Origin: Acanthaster planci
Lineage: Eukaryota; Echinodermata; Asteroidea; Valvatida; Acanthasteridae
Assembly (NCBI RefSeq): GCF_001949145.1
Contig: NW_019091426.1
Coordinates: forward strand, 1,149,282-1,194,885
Length of the DNA stretch: 45,604 bases
Direction of reading: 5' to 3'
A program made the position numbers and the translations under genes. Positions 1 through 14,100 of the stretch are shown here, piece by piece (within the stretch, counting starts at the first letter, position 1; each line of letters opens with the position of its first letter). A model generated the notes under the pieces. The model was not told where the DNA came from. It worked only from the letters and a program-made list of their open reading frames with translations, and did no database searches.

Positions 1-1972
1 GACATCTGACTGTGTAAGCTACATCATCTTCAATACGGTTGTAAACATCTCAGTAGTTTCTGTCCCTTTAATAAAACAGATCAGTTGTAATTTTGTGTAT
101 TGAACTAGAGCTTGACCCAGTGGTTTATTCCCAGCTCCAGATATCACTTTTCCTGCCTTCCGTAGATCCCAAATTCAAATATAATATCAAATAAAAGCTT
201 TGGGATAAATCTCATAATTATAAAACGGTCAACACAGAAATCCACACAGTACGTCTGACTTGTTGACCAAACAACCACCACCACTAGGCAAGCCTAGAAC
301 TACTTTCAGTTTGTCGCATACTGTACATTAATTGGTGGGGGGGATACTACATGTACATGCATATCAATCGTCTCCCCTCCCCACTTTTTCCCCAAACCTA
401 AATGATAATGTATACCTTGCAAAAGCATTTGTTAAGAAAATGCCAGAAATTGCCTCTGATCACATACCTTGCAAAAGCATGTTTTAAGAAAATGCCAGAA
501 ATTGCCAGAAATTGTCTCTGATCACATCACAGAGCATCTATGCCCCACACCACTCCGGGCTTCGTGCTTTGTGCTCACATTTGTTCTGATCAGGGCTATG
601 TTCCCCCCCCTCGCACTTTTCAAAACGGATTGGCACCCTTGAGTGCATAGTACCGTATGTGGAAGTGTTTACACGTACGGCTTTTCTACAGTATTGAGTA
701 ATGTTTGGACGGACGAAGATGACATGAATTTTTTATCAAAAACCATCTATTGAAGAATTGTAAGCCATGTCTGATACTGACAAGTACATGTACGGCAGAT
801 TCATCTGAAATGAAAAGAAAACATTGGATGTTGTTATACTCTGACGATTTGGGCCTTCTCCACTTGGTGCTCAAAATTGTGACACTTCCAGAAGGGCAGG
901 AAAACGATGCTCAATTCTCTCTGTCTCAGTGGTGCAGGAAGAGATGAGTTCCCCCAGTGTAAATTATATAAGATATAATTGCTGTGAGCACACCTGATGC
1001 TTGTAAACCATGCTGACTGTCAGGTGCGCATCATTACATAATATTATATGTATGTAATATCTACATATACATATTGCGTCCTTCTTCGGTGGTCCATCTG
1101 TCTGAATGTTACATGAGTTATACTTCTCTAGATCAGAACGCTGGTACATCAAACCTGCACCATGGCTCCTGAGTTTTCTGTGCACTTGAACCTTGTTCTT
1201 TTTTAATAAAGGAGAAATGTTTAGGACTGATAATAAAAACTCGAAAGTTGAGCACAGTCGTAGTTGCGATGGAACAATGGCCAACATATGGCTGGGTTTG
1301 TATCATTGCAAGACACTACACCATACACACTGCCCTGTGGTCAATTACTTGTCACTAATATGATCATACATGTAACTTCACCGGTGTTGCATCACGATGA
1401 CTGTTTTCAAAGTATTTGTGTCAAAGCGAATGGTGAATTTAATAGTTTATGTTCCACTGGCCAATGTACATGTAGATACATACCCGTAGATCCTGTTTAT
1501 ATGTACATGTCCGTTGTGAACCGTCAGTGAGAATAGGGTTTACATGTCCCCCAACCGTGTTCAGTCCTGCAGTATTCAGTCTCTCTGCTTCAACCTGCTG
1601 TTTTTGTAATGAATCTTGTGAATTATTTCAATTGGGCCCCAATTGAAGTTCCCTTCCTGAAATTAATTCAGAAGACAAAGGTCTAGAAAAGCAGATAATT
1701 GTGTTGGCAGTTGTGCTTGAAACCAAGGAGCACTGCGTGGAGATTTGAAATCCCGATGTAACTTTAAAAGGCGTTTCTTTTGACTCCATTGAACTGCTGA
1801 ACCCATGTTAAGTTGAATTTTTCAGCTTTTGGAATGTGTGCATGTACATTCAGTGAGGTCAGATTAGCATGAAATTCCACAGTTGTCACGTGAGTGTAAG
1901 AACTGACTGAAGGAAACATTACTTTTTCTAGGCCTACGAGAGATTGACTGTTTGTGTGGTTTTAAATCCCAG
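1..1972 (+). other. Upstream intron of the dynein gene (3' part)
   Basis: No open frame here resembles the dynein linker or any family I know. The stretch ends at the acceptor cccag/GT of the first exon in the window, so it is read as the last 1.97 kb or more of an intron. It is AT-rich, has several TACATGTA palindromes (for example near 355, 778 and 1500) and one short tandem duplication listed separately. A promoter is unlikely, because some 1,600 codons of the gene must lie further upstream. Confidence 0.7.
412..525. repeat. Imperfect 52-bp tandem duplication
   Basis: A unit starting ATACCTTGCAAAAGCAT and ending CTCTGATCAC occurs at 412-463 and again from 464. The second copy also carries an internal doubling of ATTGCCAGAA. 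It lies in an intron and shows no coding sense. Confidence 0.85.
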
Positions 1973-2126
1973 GTACAATGCTCCTTTCAAGAAGACCATT
2001 CAACAGTGGGTGCAGAATTTATCCAACACCAGCGAGATCATTGAACAGTGGATGCAAGTGCAGAACCTCTGGGTTTACTTGGAGGCTGTGTTTGTGGGCG
2101 GGGACATCGCCAAACAGCTGCCAAAG
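1973..2126 (+). CDS. DNAH8: Dynein heavy chain exon 1 of window: linker
   Basis: Residues 1-51. Linker (DHC_N2) motifs [19 protein letters not shown] and GDIAKQLP are plain. The first base completes an arginine codon begun in an exon outside the window. Acceptor tcccag/GTACAA; donor CCAAAG/gtactt; ends on a whole codon. A more upstream acceptor at 1931 (tttctag) was not chosen, because the RYNAPF start is the family sequence. Confidence 0.9.
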
Positions 2127-5100
2127 GTACTTCATGAAATAGACTGATCCAGTTAGCCTTGCCCTCTGTGCGCGTGGGTGCTTAGAAATTGCTCCTCTCC
2201 AGTGCCACCCTGCATGTTCTAGCCGGGTGCTTCGTACACATGTGAACGCATATCGGACGTAAATTACGGCAGTGATTGGTCAGTACAATGGGGCGGTGCT
2301 TCATGGATCAGTCTTTTAGTTGGGGAATCAACCAGGTGAATCAACTGACTGAGAAACCACCTGATTGAAGACTAATCAACCGATTGATTGAGAGGCCACT
2401 CAAGTGTTTGGTCCATCAGTTGACCAATCAGTTGATTGATTCATTCATTGTTTCACCAATTGATTCTTTGATTGGTTTTTCAATCAATTCATTCTTTTTC
2501 CATCGAATAATCCTTGGGTCTGTCAGTGGATCGATTTATCACTCATGTTATTGATCGGTTCACTCAGATACCTCATTGAATGCTCATTCAATCAACTACA
2601 TGTATTTCAATTATCAGTGAGTGGATCAGCTAATTAGTGGATTGCTAGATTGATAGATCAGTCAGTTTAGTTAGTTTGGTCAGTCATTTATCTAGGTTGA
2701 AAGTATTGGGAAGATTTATGGTGATAGTTATGGAAGGAAAACAAAATGGGAATACTTGTAACTTGTAATGTTGGCCTTGAGTGATAATGGATTAATGTCT
2801 TTGTGCTTACTGAGCACTTACGGCTCCTTTCCTCTGATCTGTACCACATCAGGAAGCCAAACGCTTTTCTAACATTGACAAGTCCTGGGTGAAGATCATG
2901 GTGCGTGCCCACGAGAACACCAACGTAGTCCAGTGCTGTGTCGGTGATGAGTTTATGGGACAGCTGCTACCTCACCTACTAGAGCAGTTGGAACTCTGCC
3001 AGAAGTCACTGACTGGGTAAGGGTCAATGTTCACGGCCATCTCGAGTTAACCAAATTGTGATAAAGTATTGTGATTAAAAATACCATCAGGCAGTTTAGA
3101 GTATGCGGTCAAAACAAAACTAGGTATTAAATCATTATATTTGAAAATGTTGCATCGTTCCCATCTTCCTTGAGACATTCATCTTGGGCCGAGTTATTGA
3201 AGAAAGAAGAAAGGTAGCATTATTTTTATTTTTGAAAATGTTAGTTCATGAAGACTTAAACAAAGTCTTGGGAGAAACAAAGTCTTGGGAGAGTACGGGT
3301 AGTTACAAAAAGTCGCACTGTAGAGCTCAGTTATTATTAATAGATTATGCAGAAGAGAAATTGCCCACATCGTTCAAGAATTAAAGATGTTTTCTCTGGA
3401 ACACCCTACCTTCCAGTATAGCAACTCTTTGAGAAAGTTTTTGATGAATTGACGCAAAGCTGAAGGAGATTAGTTTCTCGTTGCTGATTTTTGGAAAACC
3501 CCAATTTGTTTTTGTCCACAGTTACCTGGAGAAGAAACGACTCCTGTTCCCCCGCTTCTTCTTTGTTTCGGATCCAGCCCTCTTGGAGATCCTGGGCCAG
3601 GCCTCAGACTCCCATACCATCCAGGCCCATCTCCTCAGCATCTTTGACAACACCAAGACCGTCAAGTTCCACGAGAAGAACTACGACCAGATCCTGGCCA
3701 TCATCTCCTCGGAAGGCGAGACCATCGAGGTTGGGAAACCACTTAAACTTCAGTTAGGGGATAGCATTCAAATTGGTTTTTTTTCTCCAAATTGAGTTTT
3801 ACTTTGGTCAATTAAACTATTAGAAATCGAACAGTTACAAAATTGGAATGAGGAATGTGACGGTTCAAAGGAGACTGATAATGAATAAGGCATTGTTCAA
3901 TTTGAAAGTTTGGGTTATGGTGTTGAGAATGGCTCAGTGTTCTTCAAAAGGTTCTTTTTTACTTGTTTGTATGGAAAAGGCTTTGAACACACCAAGAATT
4001 TTTCCATCTTGAGAATGCAAATTTTGATTGTAGTGCAACTGGATTTGTTTTCATTTGCAGCTGGAGAAGCCAATTAAGGCGGAGGGCAACGTGGAGATCT
4101 GGCTGATGAATCTGATGATGATGTCACAGCGGTCAGTTCATGGTGTGATCCGCACTGCCGCCATGGCCGTCCAAGATTCCAGCTTCAATCTCATTGAGTT
4201 CCTGAATTCCTATCCTGCACAGGTGGGCCTGCGGCTCTCTCTTTCTCATTGTTCTTAAAGACAAAGAATACCAAGTGCATGTGCATGTACACAGGGGCTA
4301 GTTTATACAGAGTTGCTAAGGCTTAAGGTTTCCAATGTTAAAAAGCCCCTCAGTGCATGAGGGAAAAGTCAACTCTTTCCAGGATAACGGTCTCATGGTC
4401 CCAGCCTACCAGCCACCCAGGATCAAACAGTGTCATTGCTCTCTATTACTACCCTATTTTCTCAGAGTTTGTCAATACACACCCCCCCCACGGGTCCCAT
4501 AGGTTTTGCACCCCCGTTGCACCTTGCTGTGTTCAGCAGGTTTAACCAGGTCAAACCAAGACAGCAAATTTACCCCCAGACACCGAACATTCCTCGACAG
4601 GTGGGTCTGCTGGGCATTCAGATGATCTGGACCCGCGACGCCCAAGAGGCTCTGGTCAATGCCAAGTACGATCGCAAGGTCATGCAGCAGACCAACCAGG
4701 GCTTTCTGGACCTCCTGAATCTCCTCATCGAGCAGACCACCCGTAACCTGACCAAGGTGGAGCGTACCAAGTTTGAGACCCTCATCACCATCCACGTCCA
4801 CCAGAGAGACATCTTTGATGATCTTGTAAGTCAAAGAAAATCCCTCTCTCAGTCATTCACAGGTGCAGTTGAACAGGTGCGACTCATCATTTAAGTTGTG
4901 CTGCTAATTTAAAGTGCCATTTGGAGTTTTAACGATCAAGTAGTATTTGGAATACATTTGGTACATGTACCTTCAGCCAAAGCCTCTATCCATTTGATGG
5001 CTCCTGGTATCTTTTAGCGAAATGTCCTGAAACAGAAGAGAACAGGTGTGATTTCTTGTAGCTTCAGCCCCAATTTTGAAATCATCAGAGTAGGTAGAAT

Positions 5101-8100
5101 TATTACAGATTTATTTTAAATGCATCCTTTTATGAAATGTGAAATTTATGACTGTGAAACTAAATAGTGCCTCATGCAGATAGAACCCTGGTCACATGAC
5201 TGGGTAATTTTGGCATAGCAAGCAGAATCATGTTGGTAGAAGCTGTAATCTTTCACTTGCTGCAGTTTTGGTTCAATTTAAGTGGTTTCCAGTTTCCGCA
5301 TAATGCATTCCACAGTTTTCAGGGCCTTTGCAGCATATATCAACTTCATCATAATGTGCCATGGCAAGACTATCGCCCCTCTGAGGAGCTGGTGGACCGT
5401 AGAAATGCTGAAGAGACTTTAGTGCAGATGCAGTCGAAACACCTTTCAACAATTAACTTTTCTCTTGTCCTTGGCACAGGTACGGATGCACATTAAGTCT
5501 CCCACCGACTTTGAGTGGCTGAAGCAGACGCGCTTCTACTTCAACGAAGACAACGACAAGATGCTGGTGTCCATCACGGACGTAGACTTTCTGTATCAGA
5601 ATGAGTTCTTAGGATGCACGGAGCGACTCGTCATTACGCCCCTCACTGACAGGTAATATGGGTGACACCAGGGAAACCCCCTGGGGCCATATGGAGGAGT
5701 GTGAAAAATAGTTCCATGTGGCTTTTGCAACAGCCTCATTCACGTTTTAGTTTATTATGACGACTTCTTGTTAACTATATTTAGATTTTAGTACTGATAT
5801 TTTTTGGCTAGTGTGATAATAGGGACATCCCATGTCAGTGGTAACTTAAAAACTTGGTTTGTTGAAGTTTACTCTGGCGTATGTAGTCTGTTTATTTATT
5901 ATTTTCAGTTTTATTCTTCAATTTGTGACATATTTCTGTTTATTTTTTTAAAAATATTGTTCAGGTTTGGTTGTACATACAGTTCACTTTTTCTAGTTGG
6001 AATGATTACAGTAGTGAAGTAAATATTTGAAAATATCTTTGTCGTTTTCTGTCAATAATGCTGTTTGTTCCCAAACTTTCTTCAAGATCCATTGATGTTA
6101 AATTTTACTCTGACATTTAAGGCCACAAATTTCAAGCTAATGAATGTGGTGTTATTCCTTTTAAAATGAATGCCACTGACCCTTGAGTTTTTGTTGATAT
6201 GCCAGATGCTACATCACCCTTGCGCAGGCCTTGGGCATGAGCATGGGTGGTGCCCCAGCCGGGCCAGCCGGCACCGGCAAGACGGAGACCACCAAGGACA
6301 TGGGCCGAGCCCTTGGCAAATATGTGGTTGTCTTCAACTGCTCAGACCAGATGGACTACCGCGGGCTGGGCCGCATCTACAAAGGCCTGGCCCAGTCGGG
6401 CAGCTGGGGTTGCTTTGATGAGTTCAACCGGATTGACCTGCCTGTGCTGTCGGTGGCTGCGCAGCAGATCGCGATTGTCCTTACGGCGAAGAAGGAACGC
6501 AAGAAGCAGTTTATATTCACCGACGGTGACAATGTCGATCTGAATCCAGAGTTTGGGCTCTTCCTCACAATGGTAAAATAAATTCTTTTGTTTTGTGGCC
6601 AGAAAGAACACAAACGTTCGAATCACAATGATTCTCAAAACACCTCGTGAAACTTCTTCCTTTTTTTGCCAGAATCCGGGCTACGCTGGTCGGCAGGAGT
6701 TGCCCGAGAACCTGAAAATCAACTTCCGTACAGTGGCCATGATGGTGCCGGACAGGCAGATCATCATCCGCGTCAAGCTAGCCAGCTGCGGCTTTATGGA
6801 AAACATCATCCTGGCTCGCAAGTTCTACACCCTCTACAAGCTGTGCGAGGAACAGCTGACAAAACAGGTACACTTCGGGACATCTGCAATGGGCAATTGG
6901 ACACCGTTTGTAACTACTACCTTCTCGCTCTTCTGCCATTGCTCAGGCGCATTCTTCTCATCCAGAGGCGCTGTGTTTGTGCACATTCTCTCGAAAACTA
7001 GTCACATGCTCTTTATTTGCATATGCAAATTGTTGTATGTGATTGGCCTCTTCATGGCTCTCTTTATCTTACCACACAATCAGATTGCTTGTCCTGGCTT
7101 GCACTGGTATCTTGAGTTTTGTTTTCGGTCAGGTGCATTATGACTTTGGTCTGCGCAACATCCTGTCTGTCCTACGTACCCTTGGTGCTGCCAAGAGAGC
7201 CAACCCCACCGACAGTGAGTCAACCATCGTCATGCGTGTACTCAGGGACATGAACTTGTCCAAACTGGTAAGAGGCGTCTTTCAAGACTTAGTGTGATGA
7301 AGCTGATATATGACAAACTCTGGTCTCTGCATGCTTCTCTCTACATCTGACTCCAAAGGAAATCACACCGCAAATGTGCACACTGTATCTTTTTAGTGTC
7401 ATGTTTTTATTTCTCCTCGTTAAAGAATTTGTCATCGGCAAAACTGACATTAGTGCTTATTATTGCTCCAATCTGCTTATTTATTCCTTTTGATCTCTTT
7501 AAGTGTGCATTTTTAGTCTTAGTAGCACCAGAAATTGTCTGTTTCAACTCCAAATTATACATATTCATCTCAATGTTTGTATTGATGTTGAATATTCATG
7601 ACACATTGTTACTTGATAATGAATATGCATATCTTGTCCCTCTTCTCTAGGTGGATGAGGATGAACCTCTTTTCCTCTCCCTCATCAATGATCTCTTCCC
7701 GGGGATCACCTTGGACAAAGCCGGCTACCCTGAGCTTGAGACAGCCATTAGCCTCAGAGTGGAGGAGGCGGGGCTTGTGAACCATCCCCCCTGGTGTCTC
7801 AAACTTATTCAGGTAATTCACCCGGAATCTTTGGGACACCTACGTGTCCCAAAGCAGTTATGCAAAGTGCAAAATTAATATTCTCTCTCCCAAACAAGCA
7901 GAAATGGGTAAAAAAAGAATTTGATGGGGGCAACAACATCTGCGTGTTTTTTATTACAGTCTCCCAGATTAATTCCATAAGTCTTCAATTGTAGACATTG
8001 AAAATCGTTAATATGTCTCAATATAGATGTTTTGCATGTTCATATGACAAATGGCATGTTTTGCGTCGATCTCAAATTATGGATAAGGCCCCCCCCCCAA

Positions 8101-11100
8101 AAAAAGTTTGTCTCTGGTCAGACTGATGTTCTTGCATTGATGGGGCTATGCAGCTTTTTTCCTCCTTTCCCAGGGTTGGATGGCACGGACAGAGTGGGGT
8201 ACTATTTTGGTGTTTTGTGTCTTCATCTACACGTACCTTGGTGTCCTCCATCATTTGCCCTGGTGCCCTTCTTCATTCCTTGGTGCTCCCCATTTGCCAC
8301 TCGCTAAGATGTCCGCCAATCTTAACTGTTTTTCCCATTTACTTGTTGGCCCCCCCCATCTGCCTACATGTCGGGTTCTTGCTCTAGGCAACAGATTCGG
8401 ATACAGCCTAAGCCGACAGCAAACAACATTGTATCCATAGTCTGCTATCATTGTTCAACATCGATCTTGTTGAGGCAAAAAAGTCGAGGCAGTGTGACAA
8501 TAGAAGGCACTGTTGCAGCTTTCGTAGAGAAAAAAAATGACACCCATGCTTGAAATCGACGCACATGCTAACCAGAGATGAAAGACTCTCTCTCTTTGAT
8601 TGGCGTAAGCTATACTGTCAGTTTCAGTTAAATTGAACCTTAAAATTCGAACCAGAAAAAGCATTATTTCTAAATAAGAAGTCGTCGACTTATTATCTTT
8701 TGGCTACAAAGAGGTACAACCAAAATTTCGATGATGCTGATGTGATTTGGTGATTGATTGGTTTCTTGTCATCTATAGTTGTTTGAGACCCAGCGAGTTC
8801 GTCATGGCATGATGGCCCTTGGCCCGTCTGGGGCAGGCAAGACATGCTGCATCCACATCTTGATGAAGGCCATGACAGACTGCGGGGAACCTCACCGGGA
8901 GATGCGTATGAACCCCAAGGCCATAACCGCCCCGCAGATGTTTGGCCGGCTGGACGTGGCCACTAATGACTGGACGGATGGTATCTTCTCCACGCTGTGG
9001 CGCCGCACCCTCCGGGCCAAGAAAGGTCAGGGGTCAAGACCTGTGTGTTGCAGATTGATTTTTAAGACTTCGTTTATGTCAGTTTTACCAGTGTGCTGTT
9101 CTGAACTTGGACTGAAGCTGCTAAAAAAGACACTGAATGAATAACTTTTACTGGCAAACTTGGCAAACTGTCCTAGGCGGAGGGGGTTGTTTTCATTGCT
9201 TTTTGGACACCCAACTTTGGAATGCAGGTGTTGCGTGTAATCTCAAATGCCAACAATTTGGACAGTGTCATTTTGAATTTAAGGATTGTGTATCTATCCT
9301 TTGTAACTGTTGGTGTTGATACAAGTATACTCCTCAATGCACAAATGGCAGGATCACCTTGATAAGTAAGGTATTCTGGCATGAAGTGGTTTTTTTCCAA
9401 GATGACAGAAGGATAACCGGTGACCATTCATGCAATGCGATCCACCTGTACTGTACATGCAACATTATGCTGCAGCCATAAATAGTGAGAGTTACACGTG
9501 TGAACGCAGCCCATAATACCTCTCTGTGGTTTGCCAGATCTGCCATTTCTCTTTAAATAGACAAATTGCACTTTACATGAGCCTGAAGTATGAAAACCCA
9601 ACTTGTTAACGATGCAAGGATCTCAGATGTTACTGTTACCTACATGTACATAAGACAAATATAAAGGTGTAGACCACATGTCAAGTTTTCTATCGTTGAA
9701 GCAGCGTTCATGTGTGTACCTTGTGACTTATTTCTGTTTATACCACCCAGATTTCAGAGCCTGGCGCTGTCAATTTGTCTGAAGTAAGGTTCACTATAAG
9801 TTGTTTAACAGTGGTTGTTTTTTACTTTCATAGGTGAGCATGTCTGGCTTGTTTTGGACGGCCCTGTGGACGCTATCTGGATCGAGAACCTCAACTCTGT
9901 CCTGGACGACAACAAGACCCTGACTCTGGCCAACGGTGATCGCATCCCCATGGCGCCCAACTGTAAGATTGTCTTTGAGCCTCACAATATCGACAACGCC
10001 TCGCCTGCCACCGTCTCCCGCAACGGCATGGTGTATATGAGCTCCTCCGGTCTGAACTGGAAACCCATCTTGGATGTAAGTAATTTCCCCAAACTGGAGT
10101 TGCTATAAAGACTCAAGGCTTTAGGAGCTGACATCACAAATTCCTGAGGTTTCTCTCTGAAGCAATTTCGCTCACTAATTAAACCCACATGTCTTGTGTC
10201 GTGCTGATACCAGAAATACGTGTGGTATTAAAACTGATGAGGAAGATTTCCAGTGTATTAATGATAACTCCTGTTACTGTCGTCTCTTCTCATATCTAGA
10301 ACAACATCTTTGTAAACAACCTCTCCCATTTTGCAACTGGACTGTTGGTGTTTGCAGTGAAACAGACATTCCAATTTCACCAGAGCATGAAAAATCCTGA
10401 AACCTAGGCCTAACCCACTTCTTTCTATTTCGTGTGCCCGGATGCCTCTGCAGGGCTGGCTGATGAAGCGTAACTTACAGGAGGCGGAGACGATCCGCAA
10501 CCTCTTTGAGAACTCCTTCCCCCACATCTACACCTTTGCCCTGCAGAACCTCACCTTCAAGATGGACATCCTGGAGTGCATGGTCATTGCCCAGGTGAGT
10601 CTGAGAGAGATGTGAAGCATTGGAATGATTGGCTAGCAAGCTGATGACTTTAGCCCAAGTTGTGCTACAAGATCCTTATGGAAAAGAATGACTCTAAAAT
10701 AATATGCCCAATTGGGTACTAGAATTTAGTATTGTAGTCAAGGTCAAGTGCTAAAGGAGTACTTTTGTCTCAAATTATACAATTGTCAGATTCCAAAGTC
10801 TTAAATTGATTTGGTAAACTGACGTTTGTGGCAATTGACCATGCAATGCCCACGTTCTCCAGCTTGTTGTTCTTAATGGAACAATTTCAATATTTGGCAG
10901 TAAAAATGGCACTCAAAGGGTACTCATTTGCAAAACTTGAAGAATTTTGGCAACTTATATTTTCAAAGATAATGAAAAAATTCAAATTACATTGGATCAG
11001 AAGTTGTTTTCTTTCTAAGCGTACTTTCAAAATGTGGCCTTGGGAGTGTATCTGTCTGGGATTTATTAATACTCTGTCAACAGGGTGTACTTTGCTTTCT

Positions 11101-14100
11101 GTGATGCTGCTTCCTCAAAGAGTTCCTTTTTATCACCCTTTGTTTCTGTCTCGAGGATGGATACAATCAAGGCCTAGCTCTACAACCACACTTTGAGAGC
11201 CAAGTGTACCTGAAAAGAGTGCAAAATGCCTGCCAGCCCCTAAAGGTTCAAATCTAGAACTGTTGTTCTTTGGTGGTTTTAGATCCTTGGGTCTGACTGG
11301 GAGATCATCCAGACTCCTTTGCATTCTTACCAAGCATTAATCCATCTCCATCTGTTCCTCCTCAGGCTATCACCCTTCTCCAGGGGCTGATCCCCAACAA
11401 AGATGACAAAGAAGGAGGGGGCTGCTCCTCGGATCACCTTGAGAAGCTGTACGTCTTCGTCGTCATGTGGAGCGTAGGTGCCCTGCTGGAGCTGGAAGAC
11501 CGCGCTAAGCTGCAAGAGTTCATCACCAACCACGAGGAGTTTACTCTCAACCTGCCTCCTCTCAAGCCCGGATCAGACGAGACCATCTTTGATTACTTGA
11601 TCGATAACGAAGGTGGGTATCAATAGTTACTCCACACTGTGGAAGTGCCGTTTCAAAATGTGATGACATTCTTCAACTCTGTTGGCTTATTTCAGAAAAG
11701 TCTCACTTGCCACTGAACTTTAGTTGTGCCTCTTGAGTTTTTATGACGCTTCTTGGAAAGTCGCAACTCTTGAGAAGGATTCCTCCAGCAAGTGCCCATA
11801 ACTGATCCTTAAAATATTCTAGGACATAATGTAAGAAATACAGCCAGTGGCTGAACAGTTTGCTAAACAACCTTTATTTCTAGCCGAGGTTTAATGCATT
11901 GGGTTGTTCTCTAGCTGGGGAGCATTTTGAAGTTGTCCCTGAGCAATGGCATTTATTGCAATAGTTTGTCTTTCAGGACCAAGGATGTTAATTTTCAAGC
12001 TAATTTTAAACCATATTTTGTGTAACAAATTCATGTAAGTAGGAGAAGTATAATCAAAATAAGTGAACTCTGAGTACAATATATTTAATCCCTTGAAATG
12101 TGATTGTAAACATTTTTTTTTTTTACTTTTTGCCACAGGGAACTGGCAGCATTGGAATACCAGAGTAGAGGATTGGGTCTACCCATCAGACTCCACCCCA
12201 GAGTACGGCTCCATCCTCGTACCCAACGTGGACAACGTGCGCACAGACTTCCTGATCCACACAGTGGCCAAGCAGAGCAAGGTACTCAGGCCAACATTTT
12301 GGACAGGAAATTTGTGACCAGCTTTTGCACCGTTTACTTTTCTCTGAACTTCTGTCTTTCTGGCACTGAAATAGACTCTTGTTTTCAGAATTGTTTACTG
12401 GATTTCAGTAGGGATATGCGTAGGCTCAAGACATTAGATCACATCATTCTTACAGGTTTTACATTTTTTTTGCATGGGGAGGGTGTGCATACCTAGCTGG
12501 CGCCATACCTCACCTGCCTCAATTCAATCTCTAAGCATATACCTCTTACCAACCTACCATCTACCGCTCTCTCTATCTTATATGGCAGGCTGTGTTGCTG
12601 ATAGGTGAGCAGGGCACGGCTAAGACCGTCATGATCAAAGGCTACATGTCCAAGTACAACCCTGAGCAGCACATGAGCAAGAGCTTCAACTTCTCCTCAG
12701 CTACCTCCCCGCTCATGTTCCAGGTAAAATGAGAAACACCTGCTGAATCACCTGCTGTTCATACTCCTGATCAACAGAAGGGGTCAAACTGCTTGGGATT
12801 ATGTTCAGATATGCTTTCTTTTTTCGCACTGAATGCTTTGAATAATCCCAGGATGCTTGATGTGTGAATTTAATTCGAAGAAATGAACACTCTGCTTGAT
12901 TCAAGTCTCCTGGAATCTACATTGTGGTCAAATTTAGGTACAAAGAGTTGCAACTTCAAACTTTCTGTGGACAAATCGATACAATATTGGATGTGTGAGA
13001 TCCTGGTTTGGGCTTCCTTTTTGGCGCAGCAGTTTTTTTTACCTATCTTCTGTGGAGGCTTCCAAAGTCTCAAGGCTGTGACTTTCAGCGTATGCATCAG
13101 AGCCTGAAATGATCTTTTAGCCTCAATTTAGTAACATTAATTGTCTGTTTCGAAGCATCATACTGTCAACTGTCAAGACAGCACATAGCTCTCTTAACTG
13201 TTTACAGCCTACATCTCGGTACGGCATTGTTGGATACCAACTTCCTGAGAACCTTGAGAAGATCTCAAATCTTGACTGCGTGATAGCGCCTCAGTACCTG
13301 TGACTAACCACAAGCAGTGTAATCAGTAACCCTTTACATATTCCTTGATACAGCGTACCATTGAGAGCTATGTGGACAAGCGTATGGGGAACACCTTCGG
13401 TCCTCCTGCGGGCAAGAAGATGACTGTGTTTGTGGATGACATCAACATGCCCATCATTAACGAATGGGGAGATCAGGTAAAATTTTGACACGATTTGTGT
13501 GTCCTTTGAAGCTTGAAAGGTTGGAGTAAAGGGACTTGAAAGACAGATGATGGATTCCTACATATGTTATTGTGGTGCTTTACCAATTGAGCAGGCGGGC
13601 TTAAGTTAGACAAGAACCTTACTGCAACCAAGATGTGTGATAGGGCTTTCAGCTTGTCCCTGTTGACACCTTGCAAAATTTACGTTGGCATCCCTTTGTT
13701 CTCCTCCTAGATCACCAATGAGATCGTTCGTCAGATGATGGAGTTTGGCGGTTTCTACAACCTGGAAAAGCCGGGTGACTTCACCATCATCGCCGACATC
13801 CAGATGATGGCGGCCATGATCCAGCCGGGCGGCGGGCGGAACGACATCCCCCAACGCCTCAAGAGGGAGTTCTCCATCTTCAACTGCACTTTGCCGTCCA
13901 ATTCCTCCATTGACAAGATCTTTGGTGAGTTTCCAGAAACCACTCATGTCTTGACTCCTCCATTTTGATAGAGAGACATGCAGTGAGACACAGGGAAATC
14001 CAAGCAAGCGGCTTGGACCATCCCACTTCAAACCCATTATCCCCTCCCATTATGAGAGGGGTGAGTGGAGGTAGTGACATTCACCATGTACAAAAGCTTG

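Noticed and set aside
1264-1530. 88-codon open frame in the upstream intron
   Set aside because: No similarity to the dynein linker, no splice sites in the right phase, and composition like the surrounding intron.
13207-13303. Possible extra exon before exon 17
   Set aside because: Exons 16 and 17 join directly as LMFQ-RTIES, the family sequence; nothing is missing there.
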